DNA of 64,000 bases, taken from CAZDDB01 sp963843285 (GTDB lineage: Bacteria; Acidobacteriota; HRBIN11; JAKEFK01). The notes below the pieces were generated by a model. That model was not told the DNA's origin. It ran no database searches and was given only the letters and a program-made list of their open reading frames with translations. The stretch spans positions 1 to 64,000 of the forward strand of contig CAWJJO010000023.1 of the NCBI GenBank assembly GCA_963843285.1, read 5' to 3'. Below, piece by piece: positions 42,224-50,279 of the stretch. The translations under genes were made by a program, and so were the position numbers. The number at the start of each line of letters is the position of its first letter. Position 1 is the first letter of the stretch.

Positions 42224-42637
42224 TTGAATCGGATCTCACGCGGGCGATCGCGTCCTGGACTGGGCATCCTTGTTGGCGGTGTGATCGCCGGCATTCTGGA
42301 AATCACTTCTGCATTCATCTTCTTCGGCGCCCGCGGGATCCCTCGAATGCGAGTCCTTCAATCCATCGCCAGTGGACTTCTCGGCGCAGAATCCTATCGA
42401 GGTGGCATCAACACTGTAATACTCGGCGCGCAGCTGAACTTCGTGGTCGCATTGATCGCAGCCGCGATCTATTCTCTTGCAAGCCGTACTTTCCAGGTCC
42501 TCATCCGACACGCAGTCGCATGCGGAATACTATACGGCATCCTCCTTTATTCTGTTATGAACCTGATCGTCGTGCCTCTTTCCGCGTTTCCATACGTTCG
42601 TTGTAGCTCAAGATTCTGTGATATTAGTTTATGGTAG
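42224..42637 (+). CDS. small membrane protein, apparently truncated at the C-terminus
   Basis: 137 residues from TTG 42224 (AAGGTG upstream). Four hydrophobic helices: GILVGGVIAGILEITSAFIF, the middle LLGAESYRGG, LNFVVALIAAAIYSLAS and GILYGILLYSVMNLIVVPLS. The pattern is like the small YagU/DUF1440-type membrane protein family, in which a further ~30-residue helix follows VVPLSA. Here the sequence changes to a cysteine-rich unrelated tail (PYVRCSSRFCDISLW), suggesting a frameshift or truncation. Function unknown. Confidence 0.55.
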   Translation: MNRISRGRSRPGLGILVGGVIAGILEITSAFIFFGARGIPRMRVLQSIASGLLGAESYRGGINTVILGAQLNFVVALIAAAIYSLASRTFQVLIRHAVACGILYGILLYSVMNLIVVPLSAFPYVRCSSRFCDISLW

Positions 42638-42651
42638 TTGGGAGGCAGCAC

Positions 42652-43029
42652 ATGAAACTTGACCGAATTCAACAGATTGCCGTATATGCCAGGGATCTGG
42701 ATGAAGCGATCACTTTCTATCGAGATACTCTCGGCGCCCTTTTTCTGCAGAAGTACGATCCCCCTGGCCTGGCATTTTTTGATTTCTCCGGTACGCGTTT
42801 GCTTCTTGAAAAAGCAGGGCCCAAGGCGACTTTGTATTTTGGAGTAGATGATATTGATTCCGCTTACGCCGAGCTCCGGTCCAAAGGGGTCAAGTTTGAC
42901 GGGGAGCCGCATCTTATTCTTCGGGACGGCGAGGGCGTCTTCGGGAAAGCGGGTGAAGGAGAGTGGATGGCGTTTTTCTCCGACCCATCGGACAACGTTC
43001 TTGCGCTTGCCGCCCGGAAGTTCCAGTGA
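42652..43029 (+). CDS. VOC-superfamily (glyoxalase/bleomycin resistance-like) protein
   Basis: 125 residues from ATG 42652 with an AGG-containing ribosome-binding site. VOC fold motifs: IQQIAVYARDLDEAITFYRD, LGALFLQKYDPPGLAFFDFS, LYFGVDDIDSAYAELRSKGV, and a C-terminal WMAFFSDPSDNVLALAARK. Potential metal ligands include the first-strand Gln/His-equivalent position and the late Glu/Asp. It is probably a small-molecule isomerase, dioxygenase or binding protein. The stop overlaps the next gene as GTGA. Confidence 0.85.
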   Translation: MKLDRIQQIAVYARDLDEAITFYRDTLGALFLQKYDPPGLAFFDFSGTRLLLEKAGPKATLYFGVDDIDSAYAELRSKGVKFDGEPHLILRDGEGVFGKAGEGEWMAFFSDPSDNVLALAARKFQ

Positions 43030-43364
43030 CAGCAAACGAGTTTCGGAGATTGGCGCTCAGTCTTCCCGAAGCGACGGAAAACGCGCATATGAATCATCCT
43101 GATTTTCGTGTGCGCAATAAGATCTTTGCTACGATTTGGCCCGATGACGACTGGGGCATGGTCAAGCTGACACCCAGACAGCAGGCTACGCTGATGCAGT
43201 CTGAACCGGACATTTTTCAGCCGATCAAAGGATACTGGGGGCGCCGGGGCGCCACGAGCGTGTGCCTTCCGTTGGCCGCCGAAGCGAGTGTTCGGCAAGC
43301 GCTGATTGCGGCATGGCGGAACACAGCGCCGAAACGGTTATTGCAGCAGTTCAACCTTCAGTAA
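43026..43364 (+). CDS. MmcQ/YjbR-family protein
   Basis: 112 residues from GTG 43026, whose GTGA overlaps the VOC stop; the longer frame lies inside the VOC gene. Typical features: FRRLALSLPEATENAHMNHP, DFRVRNKIFATIWPDD, MVKLTPRQQATLM and YWGRRGATSVCLPLAAEASV, ending with a helical AWRNTAPKRLLQQ. YjbR/MmcQ domains have a double-wing DNA-binding-like fold, but their role is not established. Translationally coupled to the VOC gene. Confidence 0.85.
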   Translation: MTANEFRRLALSLPEATENAHMNHPDFRVRNKIFATIWPDDDWGMVKLTPRQQATLMQSEPDIFQPIKGYWGRRGATSVCLPLAAEASVRQALIAAWRNTAPKRLLQQFNLQ

Positions 43365-43369
43365 GTCTT

Positions 43370-44584
43370 ATGACCACAACACGCTGGTTCATCCTGCTCT
43401 TACTCGCGTTCAGTTTGGAGGCATGCACTTTTGCCGGCACTGCAAAACCGTTCGTTTCATTGGATGAACTTCATGCGGCGATGAAAACCACTGGTCAGAC
43501 CGCAGATGCCGATTCGTTTTGGGCGCGAGTGCTTGCGCACAAAGCGATGCCGCTCATTTTTGATCAAAACGCGGTGTTCCTCTGGCGCGGAGAGGCGAAT
43601 CGTGTGGAATGGCGCGGCGATTTTTCCATGTGGGAACCGTCCCCGGAAACGGATGGCAGGCGACTCGGCAAAACGGACATCTGGTCGTACGAACGATCCT
43701 TTCCAAACGATGCGCGCCTGGACTACAAGCTGGTTCTGGATGGCGACAACTGGCAGCTCGATCCTCTCAACCCGCACCAGCAACTCGGTGGCTACGGACC
43801 GAATTCAGAAGTCAGGATGCCCGATTGGAAACCACCGGCCAACACAGTGTTGCGGAAGGGCCTCGTGCGCGGATCCTTCAGCAAAGACATCGAATTCAAA
43901 AGCACAAAGCTCGGTTACGCTCTCAACTATCGTGTCTACAAACCTGCTGGCTTCAACGCTGCCTCTTCGCGGGACCTCCCTGTATTGTATGTCACCGATG
44001 GTTCCGATTATTGGAACGATGATATGGGGAGTCTCGTTATCACGTTGGATAATCTCATTGCCGATAAAAGGATTGTACCGATTCTTGTTGTCTTCATCGA
44101 TCCCTGGGATCGCAAGGCAAATGTAAACCGCCGCGAAAAAGAGCTGATCCCGGATTCAAACCGCGTTTGCGCTTTCTGCGAATTCATAGTCGACGAATTG
44201 ATTCCCGCGATCGATGCCGCATATCCTACCAGGCGAACACGCGATGGACGCGCGATCGTGGGAACTTCGTTCGGCGGTCTGCATTCGGCATTGATGTCGA
44301 TGCGCCACGCATCGCTCTTCGGGATGGCAGGCATCCAGAGTCCCGCATTGAATCCCGTGCCGTGGTTGGCAGATGCGATCGATCAGGCAGAACTACTGCC
44401 CGCGAAGATTTTCATCAACGCCGGCACATTCGAAGATCAGATCAACGATGCGCGTAGATTGCGGGACATATTCGTGAAGCACAAAGTCGATGTGAAGTTT
44501 ATCGAGGTTCACGAAGGGCATTCCTGGGGCCAGTGGCGCGCGTTGCTTGATGACATGCTGTTGTTCTTCTTCGGCAAGCAATGA
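43370..44584 (+). CDS. lipoprotein esterase of the enterochelin-esterase (Fes/IroE) type
   Basis: 404 residues from ATG 43370. The lipoprotein signal LLLLAFSLEAC ends in a lipobox Cys. Residues about 50-150 form an N-terminal CBM48/Ig-like domain (NAVFLWRGEANRVEWRGDFS, RLDYKLVLDGDNWQLDPLNP). Residues about 175-400 are the esterase domain: LPVLYVTDGSDYW, VVFIDPWDRK, GRAIVGTSFGGLHSALMSMR (nucleophile Ser in GxSxGG), INAGTFEDQ (Asp/Glu region) and VHEGHSWGQWRALLDDML (catalytic His). It probably hydrolyses an ester-linked substrate at the outer membrane. A siderophore link is unproven. Confidence 0.82.
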   Translation: MTTTRWFILLLLAFSLEACTFAGTAKPFVSLDELHAAMKTTGQTADADSFWARVLAHKAMPLIFDQNAVFLWRGEANRVEWRGDFSMWEPSPETDGRRLGKTDIWSYERSFPNDARLDYKLVLDGDNWQLDPLNPHQQLGGYGPNSEVRMPDWKPPANTVLRKGLVRGSFSKDIEFKSTKLGYALNYRVYKPAGFNAASSRDLPVLYVTDGSDYWNDDMGSLVITLDNLIADKRIVPILVVFIDPWDRKANVNRREKELIPDSNRVCAFCEFIVDELIPAIDAAYPTRRTRDGRAIVGTSFGGLHSALMSMRHASLFGMAGIQSPALNPVPWLADAIDQAELLPAKIFINAGTFEDQINDARRLRDIFVKHKVDVKFIEVHEGHSWGQWRALLDDMLLFFFGKQ

Positions 44585-45132
44585 ATCGAAACAGGGTCAT
44601 CCTCCTCGCGTGGGTTACCGGAATCATGGTGTGTTTCTCCGTTTCGGCAGCGGACCAGCTCTCCTTGCCGTTTGAAGATGAAGGAGCTTGCCCGTTTGAA
44701 TGCTGCACATACCGCGAGTGGAATGCAATTGAGAATACCAGGATCTACAAAACTCGCGATGAAAAATCGGAAATCATTTTCACTGCCGGTAAGGGAGAGA
44801 AAGTTAAAGGTCTCACCGGAATCGTAGTGACGATCAAGCCCGGCAGGGCTCTGATCAAGAAACCGGTTGCTCTGGGGATGGACGATCAGGTGACGATCCC
44901 TGCAGGGGAGACACTGGATGTTCTTCACTATGAGGGAGAAGGCATCTTCAAGTTCTGGTTTCGGGGCAAGACGTACTCAGATGAAATTCCATTCCCTGAT
45001 GAAGAAACAGATTCCATCAAGACGGTGAGCGGGCCGGAAACTATCTGGTGGGTCAAGATAGAGAATGCGAAAGGGCAAACCGGCTGGAGCAAAGAAACAG
45101 ATCATTTCGATCATATGGATGCTTGCGAATGA
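44581..45132 (+). CDS. exported hypothetical protein, SH3-like
   Basis: 183 residues; ATG 44581 overlaps the esterase stop as ATGA. Signal peptide MNRNRVILLAWVTGIMVCFS. Mature part has CPFECCTYREWNAIENTRIY, KGEKVKGLTGIVVTIKPGRA, a beta-rich centre, and IWWVKIENAKGQTGWSKETD, which looks like a bacterial SH3-type repeat. It has four cysteines near the N-terminus. It probably works with the preceding esterase, as the two are coupled, but the function is not recognised. Confidence 0.65.
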   Translation: MNRNRVILLAWVTGIMVCFSVSAADQLSLPFEDEGACPFECCTYREWNAIENTRIYKTRDEKSEIIFTAGKGEKVKGLTGIVVTIKPGRALIKKPVALGMDDQVTIPAGETLDVLHYEGEGIFKFWFRGKTYSDEIPFPDEETDSIKTVSGPETIWWVKIENAKGQTGWSKETDHFDHMDACE

Positions 45133-45177
45133 TGGAATCAGCGGGCAGGCTACACGAGCTCCAACCAGCGCAATGGA

Positions 45178-45939
45178 TCAGACCATCAGGAACCAGAAAG
45201 CGGCGGCGACAATCATCCGGTAGATGCCAAAAGGGATAAAAGTATGATTCTGAATGTAGCGAAGCAGGAACTTGATGCTGAGAAGGGCAACAATAAAGGA
45301 AACGATGAAGCCGGTGAGTAGGATCTCGATTTCTGCGGATGAGAAACTCGCCGCATTTTTATAAACATCAAGCGCTGTGGCGGCCGCCATCGTCGGAATG
45401 GCCAACAGGAAGGAGAATTCCACAATCGTGCGGCGTTCGATCCCGAGAAGCATTCCTCCGATGATTGTAGCCGCGGATCTGGACACTCCGGGAACCATCG
45501 AAACGCACTGGAATAGTCCGATGGAGAACGCCTGCATGTAGGAAATGTCTGTGATCCCCGCCCCTCTTTTTTGTTGATATAATTCGAAGCAGATCAGCAG
45601 AATACCTCCGATGAAGAGCGCCCAGACCACGACATACTCATTCCCCAACAGGTATCGTTTAATTGTTTTGTAAGCCAGGAGTCCGATCACACAGGTAGGA
45701 ATAAATGCAACCATCGTTTTTTGCACCAGTTTCCAATCCTTGAGAAGGGTGCGGGCATACAGCACAACCACAGACAGAATGGCTCCGAGCTGGATCGCGA
45801 TCTCAAATGTTTTCAGAAATTCCGAATCGGAAAGTTTCAAAAGTGTCGAGGCAAGAATCAAATGGCCGGTGGAAGACACCGGCAAGAATTCGGTGATTCC
45901 TTCGATAATTCCAAGAATGATGGAATCCAGTAGTTTCAT
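45178..45939 (-). CDS. uppP: undecaprenyl-diphosphatase (BacA family)
   Basis: 253 residues, about eight membrane helices. BacA signatures: IIEGITEFLPVSSTGHLILA (catalytic EGxTEFLPVSSTGH) and VSMVPGVSRSAATIIGGMLL (PGxSRSG-like; here Ala replaces the usual Gly after Ser). It dephosphorylates undecaprenyl pyrophosphate to recycle the lipid carrier for peptidoglycan and other envelope polymers and can give bacitracin resistance. Monocistronic, with its own promoter. Confidence 0.93.
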   Translation of the reverse strand: MKLLDSIILGIIEGITEFLPVSSTGHLILASTLLKLSDSEFLKTFEIAIQLGAILSVVVLYARTLLKDWKLVQKTMVAFIPTCVIGLLAYKTIKRYLLGNEYVVVWALFIGGILLICFELYQQKRGAGITDISYMQAFSIGLFQCVSMVPGVSRSAATIIGGMLLGIERRTIVEFSFLLAIPTMAAATALDVYKNAASFSSAEIEILLTGFIVSFIVALLSIKFLLRYIQNHTFIPFGIYRMIVAAAFWFLMV

Positions 45940-45943
45940 AATG

Positions 45944-46026
45944 TGAAACAGTGTTTCAAAATTTACATTCCAATAGATTGCGACTGAAATGAGAATTCAG
46001 TATAAGGGTCTCCAGTCGTTTTGCAA
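45944..46026 (-). promoter_or_regulatory. uppP promoter and upstream palindrome
   Basis: On the minus strand TTGCAA (46026-46021), 16-base spacer, TATACT (46004-45999). Between it and the start codon is a perfect 15-base palindrome TGAAACA-G-TGTTTCA (45944-45958), five bases before the start. It could be an operator or a translation-masking hairpin. Confidence 0.5.
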
Positions 46027-46061
46027 TGTGTCTCCTCTTCGCTAAACTATAGGGAACCCCA

Positions 46062-46277
46062 ATGGTAATGGAAGTAGGGGAATTTCCTCCACACGTTACG
46101 CCGACGAGGGCATCGATCTACGTTTACGTAGAAGATGTAGATGCAACGTACAAACGCGCTCTGGAAGCCGGCGGGAAATCGCTGGCGGAACCGGAAGACA
46201 AGCCGTATGAGGAACGATCTGCCGGAGTGCTGGACACGTTTGGAAACACCTGGTGGATCTCCGCATTCAAAGGTTGA
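46062..46277 (+). pseudogene. C-terminal fragment of a VOC/glyoxalase-family gene
   Basis: 71 codons from ATG 46062 corresponding to the second half of a VOC protein: ASIYVYVEDVDATYKRALEA, GGKSLAEPEDKPYEERSAGV and LDTFGNTWWISAFKG, matching PhnB-like glyoxalase C-terminal halves (DPFGNxWWIA). The N-terminal beta-alpha-beta module is absent upstream (a uppP promoter region occupies it). Probably a truncated pseudogene; a functional half-protein dimer is a less likely option. Confidence 0.65.
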
Positions 46278-46296
46278 GGATTCGGCATAATCAACC

Positions 46297-46800
46297 ATGG
46301 CTTCTCTTGATGTTCAGTGTCCCGGATGTGGACTGGGTATGCCTCGAAAGGACGGTTCCACTTACGATGGATATTTCAACACTTCGCCGGAGTGCTGGGC
46401 GGTTTTCGGAGAGGTTCTGGCTGCCGAATTCAGTAACGCATTCTTGTTTGGCCGTGTGCATCAAATCACAGTAGACACGTACGCAGTACAGCATGCAGGA
46501 GGGAAACATCCGGACAAATCGGTGGCCGTTCATCTATCCGGATTGCATCTTGTGCAGGATCGCGGTTTTCAGCCAACATCTGTCCCGCCCCTTCTTCAGC
46601 AACTGGCCGCAACCGTCGAGGTCTGGCTCCACTTCGATCCCCCCATGCCGGCGGTTGCCATGACTGTCTTCGATGTGGCCCTGGCCGAATCAGTCGAAGA
46701 TCACATCAAACTTGTGCGCGAATGGTCTTCACTCGTATGGAAATCGTGGTCGAACTATCATCCGCAGATTGTGAACCTTTGTAACATCCTCACCGCCTAG
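46297..46800 (+). CDS. DUF5946-family protein
   Basis: 167 residues. The N-terminus has a CxxC pair (VQCPGCGLGMP) and YNTSPECWAVFGEVLAAE-like sequence (here YFNTSPECWAVFGEVLAAEF), then QITVDTYAVQHAGGKHPDKS, VAVHLSGLHLVQDRG and a C-terminal AESVEDHIKLVREWSSLVWK. This combination, with CPGCG and DxYxVQH, is characteristic of a widespread uncharacterised bacterial family. No catalytic role is known; the early cysteines may bind zinc. Confidence 0.75.
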   Translation: MASLDVQCPGCGLGMPRKDGSTYDGYFNTSPECWAVFGEVLAAEFSNAFLFGRVHQITVDTYAVQHAGGKHPDKSVAVHLSGLHLVQDRGFQPTSVPPLLQQLAATVEVWLHFDPPMPAVAMTVFDVALAESVEDHIKLVREWSSLVWKSWSNYHPQIVNLCNILTA

Positions 46801-46852
46801 TCGTATTTGCGAAGGACAAACCTCCATGGATTTGGGAGATTTTTGCCCAATA

Positions 46853-46881
46853 TTGTCAAAATAATAGTTTTAGAGTACATT
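46853..46881 (+). promoter_or_regulatory. promoter of the HTH-EIIA / Ehr operon
   Basis: TTGTCA (46853-46858), 17-base spacer, TACATT (46876-46881). The predicted start of transcription is about five bases before ATG 46893, so the leader is very short and no Shine-Dalgarno sequence is present. Confidence 0.6.
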
Positions 46882-46892
46882 AATGTCCAAAG

Positions 46893-47624
46893 ATGACAAT
46901 ACGTTTGAATTCGCCCTCGGCAGCACATCCTGACGACATTCTTACGATTAAGCAGCTATCAGAATATCTGATGGTATCCGAGAAGACGATTTATCGGATG
47001 GTCGAAAAGAATGACCTACCGGCGATTCGTGTCGGCGGGCAATGGCGGTTTCGGCGGCGAGACATCGATACCTGGATCGATAACCAGATCAGAAAAGTGG
47101 AGTTAGAGGGCGATCGTCAGGTTCTTGCTGCGCTTGAGCAATCCGAAATCGAGATCGCACCTTTAATTGATGAAGAGAATGTCTGGCTGAACCTGCCGCC
47201 AATGACTCGGGACGAGACCCTGACATGGATGGTGATGCACGCGAAGATTGAGGATGGTGTCGATCGAGTGGCGCTCGCCGAGTCCGTGCGCTTCCGGGAA
47301 CAGCTTTGTTCGACAGCTCTTGTTGATCGTGCTGCTTTTCCTCATCCCAATGATCCGGCAAAGTTCCGTTTCTCTCGAAAGCGCGTACTGCTGGCCATCA
47401 CACGCGATCCGATCAACTACTCGGATCCGCACGGGCACCAGCCCCTTGTTGTTGCTCTGATCCTTGCGCGAACCATCCAGGGGTACCTCTTGACGATTTC
47501 GCGCGCAATCAAGCTCTTCAGCGATCCAAAGCTCATCGACGGTTTGACGAAATGCGAAACGGGTTCACAGGCCATCACGGCGATTCGCGAGGCAGAAGTT
47601 CATTTGGGGGTTCCGGGAAAGTGA
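46893..47624 (+). CDS. HTH (excisionase-type) - PTS EIIA (PtsN-like) fusion regulator 1
   Basis: 243 residues from ATG 46893. Residues about 15-70 are an excisionase/MerR-type helix-turn-helix: DILTIKQLSEYLMVSEKTIY, RMVEKNDLPAIRVGGQWRFR and RRDIDTWI. Residues about 95-240 form a PTS EIIA type-2 domain: NVWLNLPPMTRDETLTWMVM, a phosphoacceptor-like DRAAFPHPNDP, and ARTIQGYLLTISRAIKLFS. No EIIB or EIIC gene is near, so this is regulatory rather than sugar transport. It heads the hydrogenase-like operon and probably senses phosphorylation by EI/HPr-type proteins. Confidence 0.8.
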   Translation: MTIRLNSPSAAHPDDILTIKQLSEYLMVSEKTIYRMVEKNDLPAIRVGGQWRFRRRDIDTWIDNQIRKVELEGDRQVLAALEQSEIEIAPLIDEENVWLNLPPMTRDETLTWMVMHAKIEDGVDRVALAESVRFREQLCSTALVDRAAFPHPNDPAKFRFSRKRVLLAITRDPINYSDPHGHQPLVVALILARTIQGYLLTISRAIKLFSDPKLIDGLTKCETGSQAITAIREAEVHLGVPGK

Positions 47625-47634
47625 GGAATTCATT

Positions 47635-48333
47635 ATGCGCGTGACGATCCGCGATGCCGCAATCCTGCTGAGCACGTCGGAAGAACAGATTTACGATTGG
47701 ATTGAATCAGGAGATTTACCAGCCTATAAAATCAGCGATCAGTACCGGATCAATGGAAGCGAATTGCTGGAATGGGCCACGGCACACAAACTGGCCGTTG
47801 CTCCTGCGCTCTTTCAGCGCGTGGATGATGAGAATGGGATTCCAACCATCAGTGCGAGTTTGCGGCGGGGCGGAGTTTTTCACGACATTCATGGAAAAAC
47901 GCGTGAGGATGTGCTGCGGAACATCGTCCAGGTCCTGCGCCTGAGTGAGGATGCGGAGCGCGAGATGCTTCTCGAGCTGCTTCTGGCTCGGGAGAGCCTG
48001 GGCTCGACCGGTGTGGGCGATGGCATTGCAATCCCGCACGTACGGAATCCGATTGTCCTTACAACCGATGAACCACTCTTGAGTTTGTGTTTCATTCACC
48101 CGCCAATCGATTTCGGCGCGCTGGATGGAAAGCCGATCTACGCTCTTTTCATGCTTGTTTGCCCGACCATTCATGTTCATCTCCAGATGCTGGCCAGACT
48201 TGCACATCTGCTCCGGCAGCCGGAATTCAAAAACCGGATCCGCACGATGGCGTCTGAAAAAGAGATCATTGAAACGGTCACAAAACTTGAGGAAGCCGGC
48301 CTGACGACCTCTGATCGACAGGAGATAGATTGA
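47635..48333 (+). CDS. HTH (excisionase-type) - PTS EIIA (PtsN-like) fusion regulator 2
   Basis: 232 residues, paralogue of the preceding gene. HTH: MRVTIRDAAILLSTSEEQIY, DWIESGDLPAYKISDQYRIN. EIIA domain: IPTISASLRRGGVFHDIHGK, LLARESLGSTGVGDGIAIPH with the phosphoacceptor His in AIPHVRNP, and PIYALFMLVCPTIHVHLQML. The active-site pattern is closer to canonical PtsN than in the first copy. The stop overlaps the next gene's TTG start (TTGA). Likely links the transcription of the operon to the nitrogen-PTS phosphorylation state. Confidence 0.85.
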   Translation: MRVTIRDAAILLSTSEEQIYDWIESGDLPAYKISDQYRINGSELLEWATAHKLAVAPALFQRVDDENGIPTISASLRRGGVFHDIHGKTREDVLRNIVQVLRLSEDAEREMLLELLLARESLGSTGVGDGIAIPHVRNPIVLTTDEPLLSLCFIHPPIDFGALDGKPIYALFMLVCPTIHVHLQMLARLAHLLRQPEFKNRIRTMASEKEIIETVTKLEEAGLTTSDRQEID

Positions 48334-50279
48334 CGATTCTTTTGGCTTTCACGGCACTCGGCCTTACTCTGTTTAGCGGCCTGCCAGGGCTACTATTCAA
48401 GGCGGGGCAGTCTGCATCCCAAAGGATCGCTACGATCTTGCATCTTCTCGGTTGCACAGCAGGACTTGCTGTTGCTTTTTCGATGTTTGCCGGTGGAGGT
48501 TACGATGCCAGATTCTCATGGCCGCTGCCCGGTGGTGTCGTAGCGATTCATATAGATACTCTTTCCGGCTTCTTTCTTGTGCCTTTGTTCTTAGTAATGG
48601 GGTTGGGTTCCCTGTATGGCGAGGGCTACTGGCTGGAAAGCGAGAATCCAACGAATGGGCGGAAGCTGCGCTTTTTTTACGGTGCTCTAACCGCAGGTCT
48701 TGCGCTTGTCATGATCGCAGGGGATGCATGGTCCTTCGTTTTCGGCTGGGAGATCACCGGTTTGTCTGCCTTTTTTCTGGTGATCACCGAAGAAAACGAT
48801 GAGAAGGCCCTTCGCGCAGGCTGGATCTATCTGATAGCGACTCACGTGGCAACGCTTGCGCTGTTTGCGCTGTTTGGGGCTCTTCATACGGCAACCGGAA
48901 CGTGGCTCCTGGATGTTGCAGTCGGCGCGAATTCTCCAATGATTCCGCTGATTTTGATTCTCGCCCTTTTTGCATTCGGAATTAAGGCCGGGCTCATGCC
49001 GGTTCATGTCTGGCTACCCGAAGCGCACGCCGCCGCTCCCAGCCATATTTCTGCTGTGCTTTCGGGTGTTGTACTCAAGGTGGGCGTCTATGGGCTTATT
49101 AGAGTGATGACATTAGTACCTCTGGGAAGGTGGTTTGGCTTGACTCTGCTTTTCGCAGGAATTCTATCGGGAATTCTGGGCGTCGTTTTTGCGTTGGCGC
49201 AGCACGATCTGAAGCGGCTTCTTGCGTACCACAGTATTGAAAATATCGGGATCATCTTCATTGGAATTGGCGCGGGTGTCATTGGGCAAAACGAGGCCTG
49301 GGGCGCTCTCGCGATTGCAGGCGCGATGCTGCACGTGTGGAATCACGCATTCTTTAAGGCGTTACTGTTCTTCGCTGCCGGCTCAGTCGTTCATGCCACG
49401 GGAACGAGATCGATCGATCAACTCGGTGGGTTACTCCCACGGCTGCGTTGGGCGGGTTTGTCGTTCCTGGTTGGCAGCGTGGCCATTTGTGGCCTGCCTC
49501 CATTAAACGGATTTGTGAGCGAATGGCTCATCTATACAGCCGGCTTTAAAGCTGCCATCCCGGGCAGCGCCAACGGCGCGGGCGCTGCGATCCTGGCCGT
49601 ACCTGCGCTGGCTTTAATCGGGGGACTTGCCATCGCTTGTTTCGTGAAGGCATTCTCCGTCGTTTTCCTGGGTGCGCCGCGTTCCGCTCACGCAGGTTAC
49701 ACGGACGGGGAAAAACTGGCGATGCCAATCGCGATGATGTCCTTGTCTATAATTTGCGCCGTGATCGGAGTATGGCCCTTGACTGTCTTCCGCGCACTGT
49801 CCAAAGTAACAGCCAGGATTGTCGGCCATGACCGCGCAGCGATAGCAATCCATAGCCTGTTCTCCGATTTGCCTGTTGCGACCGTAGTGGCGTTAGTCGC
49901 AATCATAATCCTACTTGCCATCATTCTGTTTTTGGTGCGGCGATCATCGAAAGTTCTGACCTGGGACTGCGGTTACGCCGCGCCCAACGCCCGAATGCAG
50001 TACACGTCATCGTCATTTGCCGCTCCGCTTACTGAGCTATTCCGGTGGGCGCTTCGCCCCGATGTTCATCAGGAAAATCAATTGGACTTATTTCCCGCGA
50101 AGGGATCATTTGAGAGTCATGTGCCTGATCCCGTTCTGGATCGAGTCCTTGTGCCGAATATTCTCCGCGCGCGCCGCCTGATGGAGTTTGCGCGCTTCAT
50201 TCAGGCGGGACGAATTCAGGTCTACATCCTGTACATCGTCGCGTTACTACTGATCTTATTGGCCTGGAGCTCTTCATGA
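48330..50279 (+). CDS. antiporter-like membrane subunit of a hydrogenase-4/Complex I-related complex (HyfB-type)
   Basis: 649 residues from TTG 48330. About sixteen membrane helices with the Proton_antipo_M core: FVFGWEITGLSAFFLVITEE, GLMPVHVWLPEAHAAAPSHI, DLKRLLAYHSIENIGIIFIG, AMLHVWNHAFFKALLFFAAG and FVSEWLIYTAG. Conserved Glu (in WEITG), the Lys in GIKAGLMPVH and the His/Lys in HNHAFFKALLF-type motif are present, consistent with ion pumping. The C-terminal extension ends in a further helix (ILYIVALLLILLAW). It is likely to translocate protons or sodium. Confidence 0.88.
   Translation: MTILLAFTALGLTLFSGLPGLLFKAGQSASQRIATILHLLGCTAGLAVAFSMFAGGGYDARFSWPLPGGVVAIHIDTLSGFFLVPLFLVMGLGSLYGEGYWLESENPTNGRKLRFFYGALTAGLALVMIAGDAWSFVFGWEITGLSAFFLVITEENDEKALRAGWIYLIATHVATLALFALFGALHTATGTWLLDVAVGANSPMIPLILILALFAFGIKAGLMPVHVWLPEAHAAAPSHISAVLSGVVLKVGVYGLIRVMTLVPLGRWFGLTLLFAGILSGILGVVFALAQHDLKRLLAYHSIENIGIIFIGIGAGVIGQNEAWGALAIAGAMLHVWNHAFFKALLFFAAGSVVHATGTRSIDQLGGLLPRLRWAGLSFLVGSVAICGLPPLNGFVSEWLIYTAGFKAAIPGSANGAGAAILAVPALALIGGLAIACFVKAFSVVFLGAPRSAHAGYTDGEKLAMPIAMMSLSIICAVIGVWPLTVFRALSKVTARIVGHDRAAIAIHSLFSDLPVATVVALVAIIILLAIILFLVRRSSKVLTWDCGYAAPNARMQYTSSSFAAPLTELFRWALRPDVHQENQLDLFPAKGSFESHVPDPVLDRVLVPNILRARRLMEFARFIQAGRIQVYILYIVALLLILLAWSSS

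Noticed and set aside
46820..46850. Sigma54-type promoter before the HTH-EIIA genes
   Set aside because: GG and GC elements are present, but not at the required ten-base spacing; a sigma70-type pair fits better.
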